Positions 1 through 7,860 are shown, numbered from the stretch's first letter. The stretch is DNA of 12,230 nt from an uncultured Ellagibacter sp. (GCA_934613165.1 CAKTSW010000015.1:1-12230); one strand, 5' to 3'. The notes: generated from the letters alone by a model not told the origin. Numbers and translations are program-made.

Positions 1-668
1 ACCTCGAACCCGCCGATGTGGTACAGCGGCAAGACGGCCTGCCACATGCCGCTCCCACGCACGGAAAGCGACCCGTTCGACGCGGCGGCGGCAGCCATGA
101 GCTTGCGCCAGGTAAGGGGGACCGCCTTCGGCTTGCCCGTGGTGCCGGACGTGAACATGATAAGCGCGCGGGCCTCGTCGTCGAACAGATGCGCTTCGTG
201 CTCGGCGAAATGCGTCGCCTCGTCTTCGGCGTCCTGCTTCGCCCCCATGATCGGACGATGCCCCCGCGGCTGGGCGCCCTCACCCGACAAGGCGGCGACG
301 GCGTGCGAGACGAGCGCGCGGGCGCGGGCTTCGTCGATGCGGCAGGTTACGCGAAGCCCCTGCGCCTCGAGATCGAACACGCGCGAGAGCTTCTCCGACG
401 CGGTGAGACGGTTGTTGAGAGCCACGAGTGTGAACCCGCCGTACCCGGCAGCCAGAACGAGCAGCACGAATTCGGGACAGTTCGGCAAATCGACCGACAC
501 GCAGTCGCCCCGATGCACGCCTTTGCCGCGCAACCGGCGCGCGATCTGAGCCGCAAGAAGCCGCGTTCTCCGATAGGTGAACAGGTGCTCGGTCCCGTCG
601 TTTTCGATGAACGTGAAGAAAGCCCCGTTGGGGTTTGCCTTTGCCGTGCTTTCAAAAGCGCTGATCAT
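1..668 (-). CDS. menE: MenE, o-succinylbenzoate-CoA ligase (N-terminal part, cut by window start)
   Basis: Adenylate-forming acyl-CoA synthetase. By context it is MenE, which activates o-succinylbenzoate with ATP and CoA in menaquinone synthesis. Reading the minus strand from the ATG at 668 gives 222 codons with no stop. MenE proteins are usually about 450-500 residues, so only the N-terminal half is present. The AMP-binding P-loop MFTSGTTGKPKAVPLT is seen at residues 171-186, and the downstream LPLYHIGG motif at 213-220. The 668 ATG is the first start codon in this frame after menB; no good Shine-Dalgarno precedes it, so translation initiation may be weak. It lies 83 bp downstream of menB, with a terminator-like hairpin between them. 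The family is certain. The MenE assignment, rather than another acyl-CoA ligase, rests on the neighbouring menB and menH and on the short N-terminal domain. Confidence 0.85.
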   Translation of the reverse strand, partial: MISAFESTAKANPNGAFFTFIENDGTEHLFTYRRTRLLAAQIARRLRGKGVHRGDCVSVDLPNCPEFVLLVLAAGYGGFTLVALNNRLTASEKLSRVFDLEAQGLRVTCRIDEARARALVSHAVAALSGEGAQPRGHRPIMGAKQDAEDEATHFAEHEAHLFDDEARALIMFTSGTTGKPKAVPLTWRKLMAAAAASNGSLSVRGSGMWQAVLPLYHIGGFE

Positions 669-713
669 CAGGTGAAACGCTCGCCGTTCTCTTCGGAAAT
701 GCCATGGTACGGG

Positions 714-742
714 AAAAGCCGGCCCGCTCTCACCGAGCCGGC
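714..742 (-). terminator. Intrinsic-terminator-like hairpin between menB and menE
   Basis: On the minus strand, GCCGGCTCG (742-734) pairs with CGGGCCGGC (726-718): nine pairs including one G-U, around a 7-nt loop. TTTT (717-714) and then CCC follow directly. It starts ten bases after the menB stop codon, where a rho-independent terminator would sit. Because menE follows on the same strand, it would either end the menB transcript or attenuate menE. The U-run is short, so termination may be partial. Confidence 0.5.
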
Positions 743-751
743 GACGCGCCC

Positions 752-1591
752 TTAGGGGAACTTCGGGTACTGGGTGAAGTCGGGGGCGCGCTTTTCCTTG
801 AACGCGTCGCGGCCTTCCTTCGCCTCGTCGGTGGTGTAGTACAGAAGCGTGGCGTCGCCGGCGAGCTGCTGGATGCCCGCAAGCCCGTCGGTCGCGGCGT
901 TGAAGCTCGCCTTCATGAAGCGCAGCGCCGTCGGCGAGAACTGCAGCATCTCGCGCGCCCACGACACGCATTCCGCCTCGAGGTCGTCGAAGGGCACGAC
1001 CTTGTTCACGAGCCCCATCTCGAGCGCCTCGGCTGCCGTGTACTGGCGGCAGAGGTACCAGATCTCGCGAGCCTTCTTCTGCCCCACGACGTTGGCGAGG
1101 TAGCCCGCGCCGTAGCCGGCGTCGAAGCTGCCCACCTTGGGGCCGGTCTGGCCGAACTTCGCGGTTTCGGCCGCGATGGAAAGGTCGCACAGAAGATGGA
1201 GCACGTGCCCGCCGCCGATGGCGTAGCCGTTCACCATGGCGATGACGGGCTTGGGCACCACGCGGATGAGCCGCTGCAAATCGAGCACGTTCAGGCGGGG
1301 GATGCTGTCCTCGCCGACGTAGCCGCCGTTGCCGCGGATCTTCTGGTCGCCGCCCGAACAGAACGCCTCGTCTTCGTGGCGCCCATGATGGTTGGCTCCC
1401 GTAAGGATGATGACGCCGACCTGCGCGTCATCGCGCGCGACCGTGAACGCGTCGTACATCTCGTTCACGGTGAGCGGGGTGAACGCGTTGCGGCGCTCGG
1501 GGCGGTTGATGGTGATCTTCGCGATGCCGTCGGCGGTTTCGTAGATGATCTCGCGATACTGCTTCGCAACATGCCATTCGATGTCGCTCAT
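752..1591 (-). CDS. menB: MenB, 1,4-dihydroxy-2-naphthoyl-CoA synthase
   Basis: Crotonase-fold enzyme that cyclises o-succinylbenzoyl-CoA to DHNA-CoA in menaquinone synthesis; cytosolic. Length is 279 residues, against about 285 for E. coli MenB. Visible hallmarks are the oxyanion-hole/CoA region [16 protein letters not shown] (77-92), [18 protein letters not shown] (121-138), [14 protein letters not shown] (148-161) and [14 protein letters not shown] (251-264). Ser155 and Tyr252 align with the E. coli catalytic Ser161 and Tyr258. Gly150 occupies the position of E. coli Gly156, the bicarbonate-binding residue, whereas the M. tuberculosis type has Asp there. This predicts the bicarbonate-dependent (type I) form. 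The ATG at 1591 has AAAGGA five bases upstream (1598-1603). It lies 138 bp downstream of menH and upstream of menE, all on the minus strand. Confidence 0.97.
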   Translation of the reverse strand: MSDIEWHVAKQYREIIYETADGIAKITINRPERRNAFTPLTVNEMYDAFTVARDDAQVGVIILTGANHHGRHEDEAFCSGGDQKIRGNGGYVGEDSIPRLNVLDLQRLIRVVPKPVIAMVNGYAIGGGHVLHLLCDLSIAAETAKFGQTGPKVGSFDAGYGAGYLANVVGQKKAREIWYLCRQYTAAEALEMGLVNKVVPFDDLEAECVSWAREMLQFSPTALRFMKASFNAATDGLAGIQQLAGDATLLYYTTDEAKEGRDAFKEKRAPDFTQYPKFP

Positions 1592-1729
1592 GGACGTCCT
1601 TTCCGCAATGGGGTTGAAGGGATTTCAGCCCATGGTAACGCGGACGGCGCGTTTGCGGAACCCGAGCAGCCGATTATGCGCGGAAAGAGGAGAACCATCC
1701 GCTTCGGAACGCAGTCGGGGGCGGCTTCT

Positions 1730-2674
1730 CTAAACGTCAAGGAGCTCCGACGAGAACGCTTCCGGTTGTTCGAGATGGATGTTGTGGCCTGCGTTCGGCA
1801 CGATGCGCACGTCGATGGCGCGGCCGAGTTCGCTTGAGAGGGATTCCGCCACCGCCCGGTATTTCGCATCGAGGGCACCCGCTAGGTAGGTCACGGGCAC
1901 GCCCGCGCCGGCAAGCTTCCGAAGCGAGCGAACCGCCTCGGGGCGAAGGGGCATCGCGTGCGCGCCCGCGCGCTCGAACGTGCGGGCAAGCGCGCGGGCG
2001 TCGTTCGAGAGGCGCTCTGCCGAGACTTCGGCGCGCGTTGCGGCATCGAGCGATCTTTGGCTTTCGAACAGGGGAAGCGACTCCCAGTATTCCATGAACG
2101 GAGCGACGCCTTCTTCGCGCAGGCGGACCGCCCACCCGGCGTTGCGCCTCGCGAGCGCATCGCGCTCGGTCGAATCCGCAGGTCCCAGCCCCGCCGACTC
2201 GAGCACGAGGGCGCAAAAGGGCACGCCGGCAAGCCCATCTTGCGCGCTTTCGCCGGTGCGTTCCCCTACGCAGTCGCCCGAGCCCGCACCGACAGCGCGT
2301 TCCGCAGCGCAAAACGCCACGCGCCCGCCCATGGAGTAGCCGACGAGCACCGGGGACGCACCTTCAGCTTGCGCGACGAACTCGCAGAACGCGAGCACCG
2401 CCCGGGCTTGGAAGTCGATGTCGTAGAAGCGCCCGGAATCAGGACGATCGCTTTCGCCGTGACCCATCAGATCGAACGCGTAGACGTTCGCGTGCGCGCC
2501 ATCGGCGAGAACGGACGCAACGCGATTCCACGAGCACGCGCTCTGCGCGAACCCGTGCAGCAAGACGAACGGCGAGCCGGTCTTTTCTTCACCTGCTTTT
2601 CGAGCGCTCCGGTTCGATCTTTGAACACCGAAACGCGCACCTTCGAAGTCGAAACGCCCCGTTTCGCTTAGCAT
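1730..2674 (-). CDS. menH: MenH, SHCHC synthase (alpha/beta hydrolase fold)
   Basis: Predicted 2-succinyl-6-hydroxy-2,4-cyclohexadiene-1-carboxylate synthase, which removes pyruvate from the MenD product SEPHCHC. The 314-residue protein has the alpha/beta-hydrolase layout: VLLHGFAQSACSW (37-49), FDLMGHGESDRP (67-78), nucleophile elbow GYSMGG with Ser114, acid Asp269 in GALDAKY, and His297 in NAGHNIHLEQP. The HGFAQS and Ser-Asp-His set fits MenH. It is longer than the usual 250-270 residues. The extra length is a polar Gly/Asp/Glu-rich stretch at about 127-150, after the nucleophile helix, and a charged stretch near 18-33. The ATG at 2674 is preceded by GGAAGGGCGGTGGC. The gene leads the men genes to its left and has a -10-like box 70 bp upstream. 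A generic alpha/beta hydrolase is the alternative, but its position between menD and menB makes MenH likely. Confidence 0.88.
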   Translation of the reverse strand: MLSETGRFDFEGARFGVQRSNRSARKAGEEKTGSPFVLLHGFAQSACSWNRVASVLADGAHANVYAFDLMGHGESDRPDSGRFYDIDFQARAVLAFCEFVAQAEGASPVLVGYSMGGRVAFCAAERAVGAGSGDCVGERTGESAQDGLAGVPFCALVLESAGLGPADSTERDALARRNAGWAVRLREEGVAPFMEYWESLPLFESQRSLDAATRAEVSAERLSNDARALARTFERAGAHAMPLRPEAVRSLRKLAGAGVPVTYLAGALDAKYRAVAESLSSELGRAIDVRIVPNAGHNIHLEQPEAFSSELLDV

Positions 2675-2743
2675 GCCACCGCCCTTCCGTCGCCTTCGCC
2701 CTTAATCGTTCCCCATCTTCGGCAAAATTGCCGCGCCGTGGAC

Positions 2744-2749
2744 ATTTTA
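2744..2749 (-). promoter_or_regulatory. Candidate -10 box of menH (left arm of palindrome)
   Basis: TAAAAT on the minus strand differs from TATAAT at one position. It would start a transcript near 2737, giving a leader of about 60 nt before the menH ATG at 2674. No good TTGACA-like -35 is found at 16-18 bp. The same hexamer and its flanks recur in the mirror-image arm in front of nfo. Confidence 0.4.
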
Positions 2750-2890
2750 GCCCGATTTGCGAATTCGAATCTGCAAGCTCGGTAGATGCTGGAACCATCG
2801 GAAAGCCCTGACCTGGGATTATGAAAGCAGGCTTTCCCGCTCCTCCCTTTTCTACAAGCAAGACGGATCTTCGCGACTCGCAAATCGAGC

Positions 2891-2896
2891 TAAAAT
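2891..2896 (+). promoter_or_regulatory. Candidate -10 box of nfo (right arm of palindrome)
   Basis: TAAAAT on the plus strand lies in the right arm of the palindrome. A start near 2903 would leave a leader of about 20 nt containing the nfo Shine-Dalgarno AGAAAGGA. The -35 region is weak. It is the mirror copy of the menH candidate, which supports a shared promoter or operator design. Confidence 0.4.
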
Positions 2897-2923
2897 GTCC
2901 ACGAAGCAGCAGAAAGGACGCAC

Positions 2924-3760
2924 ATGCTCACCATCGGATGCCACCTGTCGGTCGCGAAGGGATTTCTCGCCATGGCGAAGTCGGCCACATCGATCGACGC
3001 CAACACGTTCCAGTTCTTCACGCGCAACCCGCGCGGCGGGAAGGCGAAGGCCATCGACCCCGCAGACATGGAGGCGTTCCACGAATACGCCGCCGAGCAC
3101 GGCATCACTCGCATCCTCGCGCATGCGCCCTACACGCTGAACCCCTGCTCGAAGAATCCCGACACGCGCGAATTCGCACGTCAGACGCTTGCCGAGGACC
3201 TCGTTCGCATGGAGGAAACGCCTGGTCAACTCTACAACATGCACCCCGGCAGCCACACCGGCCAAGGAACGGAAACCGGAATCGAGATGATCGCCGAGGC
3301 GCTGAACGAGGTGCTGCGCCCCGAACAAACGACCACGCTTCTTCTCGAAACGATGGCGGGAAAGGGAAGCGAGGTCGGGCGCACGTTCGAGGAGATCGCC
3401 GCCATCATCGACCGCGTCGAGATAGATTCGCATGTGGGCGTGTGCCTCGACACGTGCCACGTGTGGGATGCAGGCTACGACATCGCCGGCGATCTCGACG
3501 GCGTGCTCGATGAGTTCGACCAGGTCATCGGGCTCGATAGACTTCGCGCGATTCACCTGAACGACAGTCTGAACCCCTGCGGCGCGCACAAGGACCGCCA
3601 CGCGCGCCTTGGCGAAGGGCATATCGGGCTTCAGGCCCTGCTCGCCGTGACGCAGCACCCCGACCTGCGCGATCTGCCGTTCTATCTGGAAACGCCCAAC
3701 GACACCCTCGCCGGCTACGCGGCTGAAATCGCCGCCGTGCGGGAAGCCGCAGGCGAGTAG
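2924..3760 (+). CDS. nfo: Endonuclease IV (AP endonuclease, Nfo)
   Basis: Zinc-dependent AP endonuclease of the TIM-barrel Nfo family. It nicks DNA 5' to abasic sites and removes 3' blocking groups in base excision repair. The 278-residue length is normal. All nine residues expected to bind the three metals are present: His67 (ILAHAPY), His107 (MHPGSH), Glu142 ([10 protein letters not shown]), Asp176 and His179 ([13 protein letters not shown]), His211 (IHLNDS), Asp224 and His226 ([13 protein letters not shown]) and Glu256 (YLETP). The numbering runs two to five residues behind the E. coli enzyme. AGAAAGGACGCAC precedes the ATG at 2924, with AAAGGA five bases away. It is divergent from menH and converges on menD, so it is probably a single-gene unit. 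No functional link to menaquinone synthesis is known. Confidence 0.97.
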   Translation: MLTIGCHLSVAKGFLAMAKSATSIDANTFQFFTRNPRGGKAKAIDPADMEAFHEYAAEHGITRILAHAPYTLNPCSKNPDTREFARQTLAEDLVRMEETPGQLYNMHPGSHTGQGTETGIEMIAEALNEVLRPEQTTTLLLETMAGKGSEVGRTFEEIAAIIDRVEIDSHVGVCLDTCHVWDAGYDIAGDLDGVLDEFDQVIGLDRLRAIHLNDSLNPCGAHKDRHARLGEGHIGLQALLAVTQHPDLRDLPFYLETPNDTLAGYAAEIAAVREAAGE

Positions 3761-3766
3761 CCCGGC

Positions 3767-3785
3767 CGCCCTGCGTTCGAGGGCG
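3767..3785. terminator. Weak hairpin between convergent nfo and menD
   Basis: CGCCCT (3767-3772) and AGGGCG (3780-3785) form a 6-bp stem around a 7-nt loop in the 46-bp gap between the two stop codons. It has no U-run on either strand, so it is at most a weak or bidirectional terminator. It is listed because nothing else in the gap could end transcription. Confidence 0.3.
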
Positions 3786-3806
3786 CCAACCCGCGCCCGC
3801 CCGCCG

Positions 3807-5666
3807 CTATTGGTAGGAACGATAGCGGCTCTTCAGGTTTTCGAGCGGCAACTTCACCTCGATGAGCGTGATGCCCGGAGTGCCGAGGAAATCGCCGTAG
3901 GCCTGGGCGAACTCGTCGGGCGTCGACGCCGCGCGGTACGGCACGTTGAAGGCGCGCGCCGCATACTCGAAGCAGATGTCCTGAGGAGCCGAGAAGAGAC
4001 GCTTGAAGTACGGCTCGTCGGACGCCTGCGGGAGCATCTCGAAAACGCCGCCGCCGTTGTTGTTCAGAAGCACCACGACGATGCTCGGGGCGGCCTCGCC
4101 CCGCTCGGCCGCAACCTGCAGAAGCTCGCGCTGGAGCGCCAACGCGCCGATGTCGTGCTGAAGCGTGAAATCCCCGGTCAGAAACGTCGTCTGCGCGAAG
4201 TGCCGCGATGCGCCCAGCGCAGTGGAGACGGTTCCGTCGATGCCGTTGAGGCCGCGGTTGCAGAGCACCGCGACGTTCTTGCCGCGCTTCGTGTAGAAGG
4301 TGTCGATCGCGCGGACGGCCATGGAGTTCGCCGAGAACACGCACGACCCTTCGGGGGTGCGCTCCATGATCGCGCGCACGAAAGCGCCCTCCGGGGCAAC
4401 CCCTTCCCGCCCGCACGCACGCTCCCATGTCGACGCGTCGTCAGCGCGCTCGATGCGCTCGCGCTCCGCGGCATTCGCCTCCGTCCAGGCGCGCAGGAAG
4501 TCCCGCTGCGCCTTGCTCGGTCGGAAGGCGTCCGGATCAGTCGACGCCGCCGAGGCGAGAGCACGCACGAACCCGAGCGGCGAGAGCGCGACGAACAGGT
4601 CGGTCCCATAGTTGAAGTCGCGCGTCCGACCGGCGTCGACGACGATTCCCAGCGGACGCGCGGTGCCGAGCGCACGCACGCACCGCTTGGACGCAGGATA
4701 GCGCCCGAAACGCACGACGACATCGGGCATGGGGCAATCGTCGCGGCCGAACACGTTGTCGTAGTTGTCGATGACGGCCTCGGAAGAAACCGAGCGCAGC
4801 CCCGAAAGCGGGTCGGCGAGGACGGGCAGGCCGAAGCGTTCCGCCCACAGCGCGACCTCCCGCACCTCGGGCGCGGTTTCGCAGGTTCCCTCGCCCGCGA
4901 GCACCAGTGCGCATCCCGAAGCGATCGCGCGCGCGATTCGCGCCACCTCCGACGGCGCAAGCGAAGCCACCGTCGCAACCACGGGAGCATCCGGGAAAGC
5001 GGCGCCGCGGCCCGCGGAATACGCGCCCGGAACCGAGAAGTCAGGCAAAAGCGGCTCGTCGAACGGGAAGTTCGCCTGCACGGGCCCTGCCAACTGGTCG
5101 CAACCGCGCGACGCCACCTGCACGCCCGCGCGCGCATCGGCACGCACGCCTTCCGGAAGCGCGGAAAGGACGAGCTCGCGCGCCGCCTGGCGGAAGAACG
5201 CGACGGCGCGCGGCGATTCCTCGGGAAGCGGCATCTGCACGAACCGGCGCACGTGCTCGCCGTACGCTTTTTCCTGGTCGCAGGTCTGCGGCGCGCCGAG
5301 CCCCTGCAGATGCGGCGGCCGGTCGCCCGAAAGCACGATCAGGGGCACGCGCGAGCTTTCCGCCTCGAGCACCGCCGGGTAGTAGTTCGCGAGCGCCGTA
5401 CCCGACGTGCACACAAGCGCCACCGGGCGCCCCGACGACTTGGCAAGCCCCAGCGCGAAGAACCCCGCGCTGCGCTCGTCGACGTCGACGTACACCGTAA
5501 GGCGATCGGGTTCGCGCCGGGAAAGCTCGAAGGCGCACACGGCGAGCGCTGTCGATCGCGAACCGGGGCTCACCACCACCTCGCGAACCCCCCACAAGGA
5601 AAGCTCGTCGAAGAACACCGACACGGAAAGCGCCGCGGCGCGGCGCGTTTCTTTCCCTTCTGCCAT
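3807..5666 (-). CDS. menD: MenD, SEPHCHC synthase (ThDP-dependent)
   Basis: Adds the succinyl-semialdehyde unit from 2-oxoglutarate to isochorismate using thiamine diphosphate and Mg2+; first committed step of the classical menaquinone pathway. Seen in order: substrate motif VVSPGSRSTALA (31-42); DERSAGFFALGLAK (63-76), where Glu64 is the conserved ThDP-activating glutamate; TSGTALANYYPAVLEA (87-102); LSGDRPP (112-118); NRGLNGIDGTVSTALG (470-485); and the ThDP/Mg motif from TGDFTLQHD (497-505) to LLNNNGGGVFEMLPQ (533-547). At 619 residues it is longer than E. coli MenD (556), mostly through Ala/Glu/Asp-rich loops. The ATG at 5666 is preferred over an in-frame GTG at 5675: GGAAAGG sits eight bases before the ATG but touches the GTG. 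It is probably transcribed alone, because nfo faces it downstream. Confidence 0.97.
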   Translation of the reverse strand: MAEGKETRRAAALSVSVFFDELSLWGVREVVVSPGSRSTALAVCAFELSRREPDRLTVYVDVDERSAGFFALGLAKSSGRPVALVCTSGTALANYYPAVLEAESSRVPLIVLSGDRPPHLQGLGAPQTCDQEKAYGEHVRRFVQMPLPEESPRAVAFFRQAARELVLSALPEGVRADARAGVQVASRGCDQLAGPVQANFPFDEPLLPDFSVPGAYSAGRGAAFPDAPVVATVASLAPSEVARIARAIASGCALVLAGEGTCETAPEVREVALWAERFGLPVLADPLSGLRSVSSEAVIDNYDNVFGRDDCPMPDVVVRFGRYPASKRCVRALGTARPLGIVVDAGRTRDFNYGTDLFVALSPLGFVRALASAASTDPDAFRPSKAQRDFLRAWTEANAAERERIERADDASTWERACGREGVAPEGAFVRAIMERTPEGSCVFSANSMAVRAIDTFYTKRGKNVAVLCNRGLNGIDGTVSTALGASRHFAQTTFLTGDFTLQHDIGALALQRELLQVAAERGEAAPSIVVVLLNNNGGGVFEMLPQASDEPYFKRLFSAPQDICFEYAARAFNVPYRAASTPDEFAQAYGDFLGTPGITLIEVKLPLENLKSRYRSYQ

Positions 5667-5871
5667 TGCAAACACCTTTCCACCTGCGGAAACGCAATCA
5701 ACAAACCCAGATCGCCCAGCTTTGAGGCACGCAGGAGCGAACGGCCGCGCGAAGTCCGCCTGCGCACAGAGATGGGGAGGCCGACGGAATCCGCCCGCAC
5801 GTAAAGGCAGGCGGGAAGCCCCGCGCGCAAGGCAGCTCGCGGCGGCACGCGGTCTTTTACCCTCGAAGCGG

Positions 5872-5877
5872 TATAAT
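5872..5877 (+). promoter_or_regulatory. Candidate promoter of the THEP1-like NTPase gene (-10 TATAAT)
   Basis: A perfect TATAAT on the plus strand lies 37 bp before the ATG at 5915, predicting a start near 5884 and a leader of about 30 nt. The hexamer 17 bp upstream does not resemble TTGACA. In this GC-rich region a perfect hexamer just before a gene is notable. The rest of the 248-bp menD/NTPase divergent gap holds no further gene that I can support, and no clear menD promoter. Confidence 0.5.
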
Positions 5878-5914
5878 CTGCCCGCGTCCCCGAACGAAAG
5901 CGAGAATCTGAAGC

Positions 5915-6592
5915 ATGCTCTTCATACTGACAGGAGATATCCAGATAGGCAAGACGCGATGGCTCCTCGAGCTTGCGCGCGAGCTTTCACGCGACGGAGT
6001 CGTGTGCGCGGGCGTCATCGCTCCGGGCATATGGGTGCCGTCCGAGAACGGCGATGAAAACGGGCTCGAGAAACTCGGCATCGAGAACGTGCTCCTACCG
6101 CAAAACGAGCGCATCCCCTTCGCGACGAGGCGCGACCTCGCACTGGCCGAAGGAACGCTCGATCCCTCAAGCCAGAGTGCCAGGATGAAACTCGGCTGGG
6201 AGATATCCGACGCAGCGATCGCGCAGGTGAACGCGCATTTCGACAGCCTCTCGAACGCCGTGGGCGGCGAGTCGGCTCCCGGTGCGAAAACCCCGCTCGG
6301 CAAGGCGGCGCCAAGCGCCGCCGCCCGGCAAAAGCCGTGCGGCGGCGGCTTGCTTGTCGTCGATGAGCTTGGACGGCTCGAGCTCATGCGCAACCAGGGG
6401 CTCACAAGCGCGCTCGCCCTCCTTGACGCAGGGCCCGCGCCCGCATTCCCCCACGCACTGGTCGTGGTGCGCGAAACGCTCATCGACCGGGCGAAAGAAC
6501 GATTCGCCGGCGCTTGGGGCGCGCCTGTCGCCATAAGCCCCGACGAGCCCGCGCGCCGCGCCGTGCGCCGCGCCTTCGGGCTCGATTCATAA
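5915..6592 (+). CDS. THEP1-like P-loop NTPase
   Basis: Small 225-residue P-loop protein with Walker A GDIQIGKT (7-14) directly after the first strand, and Walker B LLVVDELGRLEL (146-157). The Walker B glutamate and following GxxEL fit the THEP1/NTPase_1 family of nucleoside-triphosphatases, where VDEIGxxEL is typical. Residues about 111-145 form a Gly/Ala/Pro/Lys-rich, probably flexible insertion just before Walker B. The C-terminal part (HALVVVRETLIDRAKE, 180-195) also fits the fold. No signal peptide or membrane segment is seen. The physiological role of the bacterial family is not established. It has its own TATAAT box, a weak Shine-Dalgarno at the chosen ATG, and converges on the importer operon. 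A link to metal or cofactor uptake is only suggested by position. Confidence 0.75.
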   Translation: MLFILTGDIQIGKTRWLLELARELSRDGVVCAGVIAPGIWVPSENGDENGLEKLGIENVLLPQNERIPFATRRDLALAEGTLDPSSQSARMKLGWEISDAAIAQVNAHFDSLSNAVGGESAPGAKTPLGKAAPSAAARQKPCGGGLLVVDELGRLELMRNQGLTSALALLDAGPAPAFPHALVVVRETLIDRAKERFAGAWGAPVAISPDEPARRAVRRAFGLDS

Positions 6593-6599
6593 AGGCGCC

Positions 6600-6639
6600 G
6601 AAACGAAAGCGAGGCCCGGACGCAACGCGCATCCGAGCC
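6600..6639 (-). terminator. Terminator hairpin after the importer operon
   Basis: On the minus strand, GGCTCGGATGC (6639-6629) pairs with GCGTCCGGGCC (6623-6613) along all 11 positions, two of them G-U, around a 5-nt loop. CTTTCGTTTC follows within a few bases. It lies 57 bp past the binding-protein stop. On the plus strand the two G-U pairs become A-C mismatches, so the hairpin mainly serves the minus-strand operon. The U-tract is interrupted. Confidence 0.45.
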
Positions 6640-6695
6640 CTCCCGCTTCACCGCGGAACGCCGCAGGCGCAAAGCCTTGCGACGCGTTCGCTTCC

Positions 6696-7838
6696 TTACT
6701 TGGCCGGCGTGGCGTGAGCGGTGAGTTCCGCCGCCTCGGCATCGGTCAGATCGTAGTTGTAGAAGGTCTTGTAGTAATCCTTCACGACGTCGGCGATGCT
6801 CGTGGTGAACTTGTCGGGATACAGCACGCGCGGCAGCCATTGCATGCCGAGCACCTGGTTCACCGACGGCGGGCTCGACAGCCAGTTGTACGGCTCGCTC
6901 GGAACCTGATAGTACGTGCCGTTCTGAATCGCGGTGAGCGACGACCAGGTGGAATCGGTCGCGGCGGAATCGTAGAAGTCGCCCGCGTCCTTGCCGTTGG
7001 TGGCGAACAGGATGACGTCCGGGTTCCAGTTGGCGATCTGCTCGAAGCTCACCTCGTTGCCCGTGCCCGAGCCCGACGCCTTCTCGACGACGCCGATGTT
7101 GTTGGCGCACATGTCGACCACGCCGCCCTGGTAAGCGCCCTTCGCGATGATGTTCAAGCCGGAATCGCCCACGCAGTACAGCACGTTCGCGCGCTCGGAT
7201 TCGGGGATGCCCGCCATGACCGAGGAAGTCTCGTCGTAGGCGCTCTTGCAGTAGTCCGCCAGCTCCTTCGCGCGCTCGGTGGTGCCGAGAAGCTCGCCGA
7301 GCATGGTGTAGGTCTCGTCGTAGGAATCGAGCGAGGAGGCGATGTGAACCACCGGGATGCCGATCTGCTCCTGCAGCGCATCGAGGTCGTCCTTCATGCC
7401 GTCCTTCGCCTCGCCCACGTCGATGATGACCTGCGGGTCGGCGGCCGCGACGGCTTCCTTGTTGAAGTCGCCCTTGCCGCCGTAGATCTGGCCGAACACG
7501 TCAAGCGACGAGTACTCGTTGCCCAGATATTTCGCCTGGTCGTCGGAAATCTTGGTGGCCAAGCCGACCAGCTTTTCGGGAGCCACCGTCAGAAGCACGT
7601 TCTGCGCGAGCGGGCCCGACGCCGCGACGCGGTCGATGCTCGCCGGGAGCTCCACCTCGCGGCCGAGCGAATCCGTGAACGTGCGCGTCTCGGACTGGGC
7701 GGCCTGCGTATCGCCGCCCTGATCGGACGACTCCTTCTGCCCGCTTGAACACCCCGCGAGCGAGAACGCGAGCACAAAAGCCGCCGCGGCCGCGGCCACG
7801 GCGAAACCGATGCGCCCGCGCACCTTCGTCTTTCCCAT
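6696..7838 (-). CDS. ABC importer substrate-binding lipoprotein (Fe3+/haem/cobalamin family)
   Basis: Binding protein of the PF01497 (periplasmic-binding, BtuF/FepB-like) type; 380 residues from the ATG at 7838. It has a lipoprotein signal: basic start MGKTKVRGR, hydrophobic core, and lipobox LAGC with Cys30 as the lipidated residue. An acidic/Gln-rich linker (31-52) precedes the domain, which opens with TFTDSLGREVELPASIDRV (53-71). Typical later segments are DFNKEAVAAADPQVII (124-139), FEQIANWNPDVILF (265-278) and WLSSPPSVNQVLGMQWL (319-335). The start is fixed by AAGGAGGAAGA directly before this ATG; a frame extension ten codons upstream lacks such a site. It follows the ATPase gene by 22 bp as the last gene of the operon. 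Cargo cannot be read from sequence: iron chelate, haem or corrinoid is usual, and molybdate/tungstate (MolA-like) is possible. Confidence 0.93.
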   Translation of the reverse strand: MGKTKVRGRIGFAVAAAAAAFVLAFSLAGCSSGQKESSDQGGDTQAAQSETRTFTDSLGREVELPASIDRVAASGPLAQNVLLTVAPEKLVGLATKISDDQAKYLGNEYSSLDVFGQIYGGKGDFNKEAVAAADPQVIIDVGEAKDGMKDDLDALQEQIGIPVVHIASSLDSYDETYTMLGELLGTTERAKELADYCKSAYDETSSVMAGIPESERANVLYCVGDSGLNIIAKGAYQGGVVDMCANNIGVVEKASGSGTGNEVSFEQIANWNPDVILFATNGKDAGDFYDSAATDSTWSSLTAIQNGTYYQVPSEPYNWLSSPPSVNQVLGMQWLPRVLYPDKFTTSIADVVKDYYKTFYNYDLTDAEAAELTAHATPAK

Positions 7839-7860
7839 TCTTCCTCCTTCTGTAAGGTTT

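Larger units (their letters stand above)
2737..2903. repeat. 167-bp imperfect palindrome with 26-bp near-identical inverted arms
   Basis: Bases 2737-2762 and 2878-2903 are inverted copies that match at 25 of 26 positions; both contain GCTAAAATGTCCACG when read outward. A second inverted pair, GGAAAGCC (2800-2807) and GGCTTTCC (2830-2837), has nearly the same centre (about 2819-2820). The sequence between the two pairs is only weakly similar. The element therefore looks like an inverted duplication of about 80 bp. It fills most of the 249-bp gap between the divergent menH and nfo genes. No target-site duplication is visible at its edges. It could be a duplicated promoter/operator, a dispersed intergenic palindrome or a MITE remnant. 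The repeat itself is plain in the sequence; its role is not. Confidence 0.85.

Noticed and set aside
704..1837. A 377-codon open frame on the plus strand across menB
   Set aside because: It is antisense to a textbook MenB, has shadow-like composition, and shows no domain of its own.
2757..2883. Short open frames on both strands through the palindrome encoding similar peptides
   Set aside because: The peptide similarity is only the translation of the inverted repeat; there is no suitable ribosome-binding site and the frames are longer only by chance.
3810..5804. A 664-codon open frame on the plus strand across menD
   Set aside because: It is antisense to the motif-complete MenD, is very Arg/His/Ala-rich, and has no recognisable domain; it is a typical GC-rich shadow.
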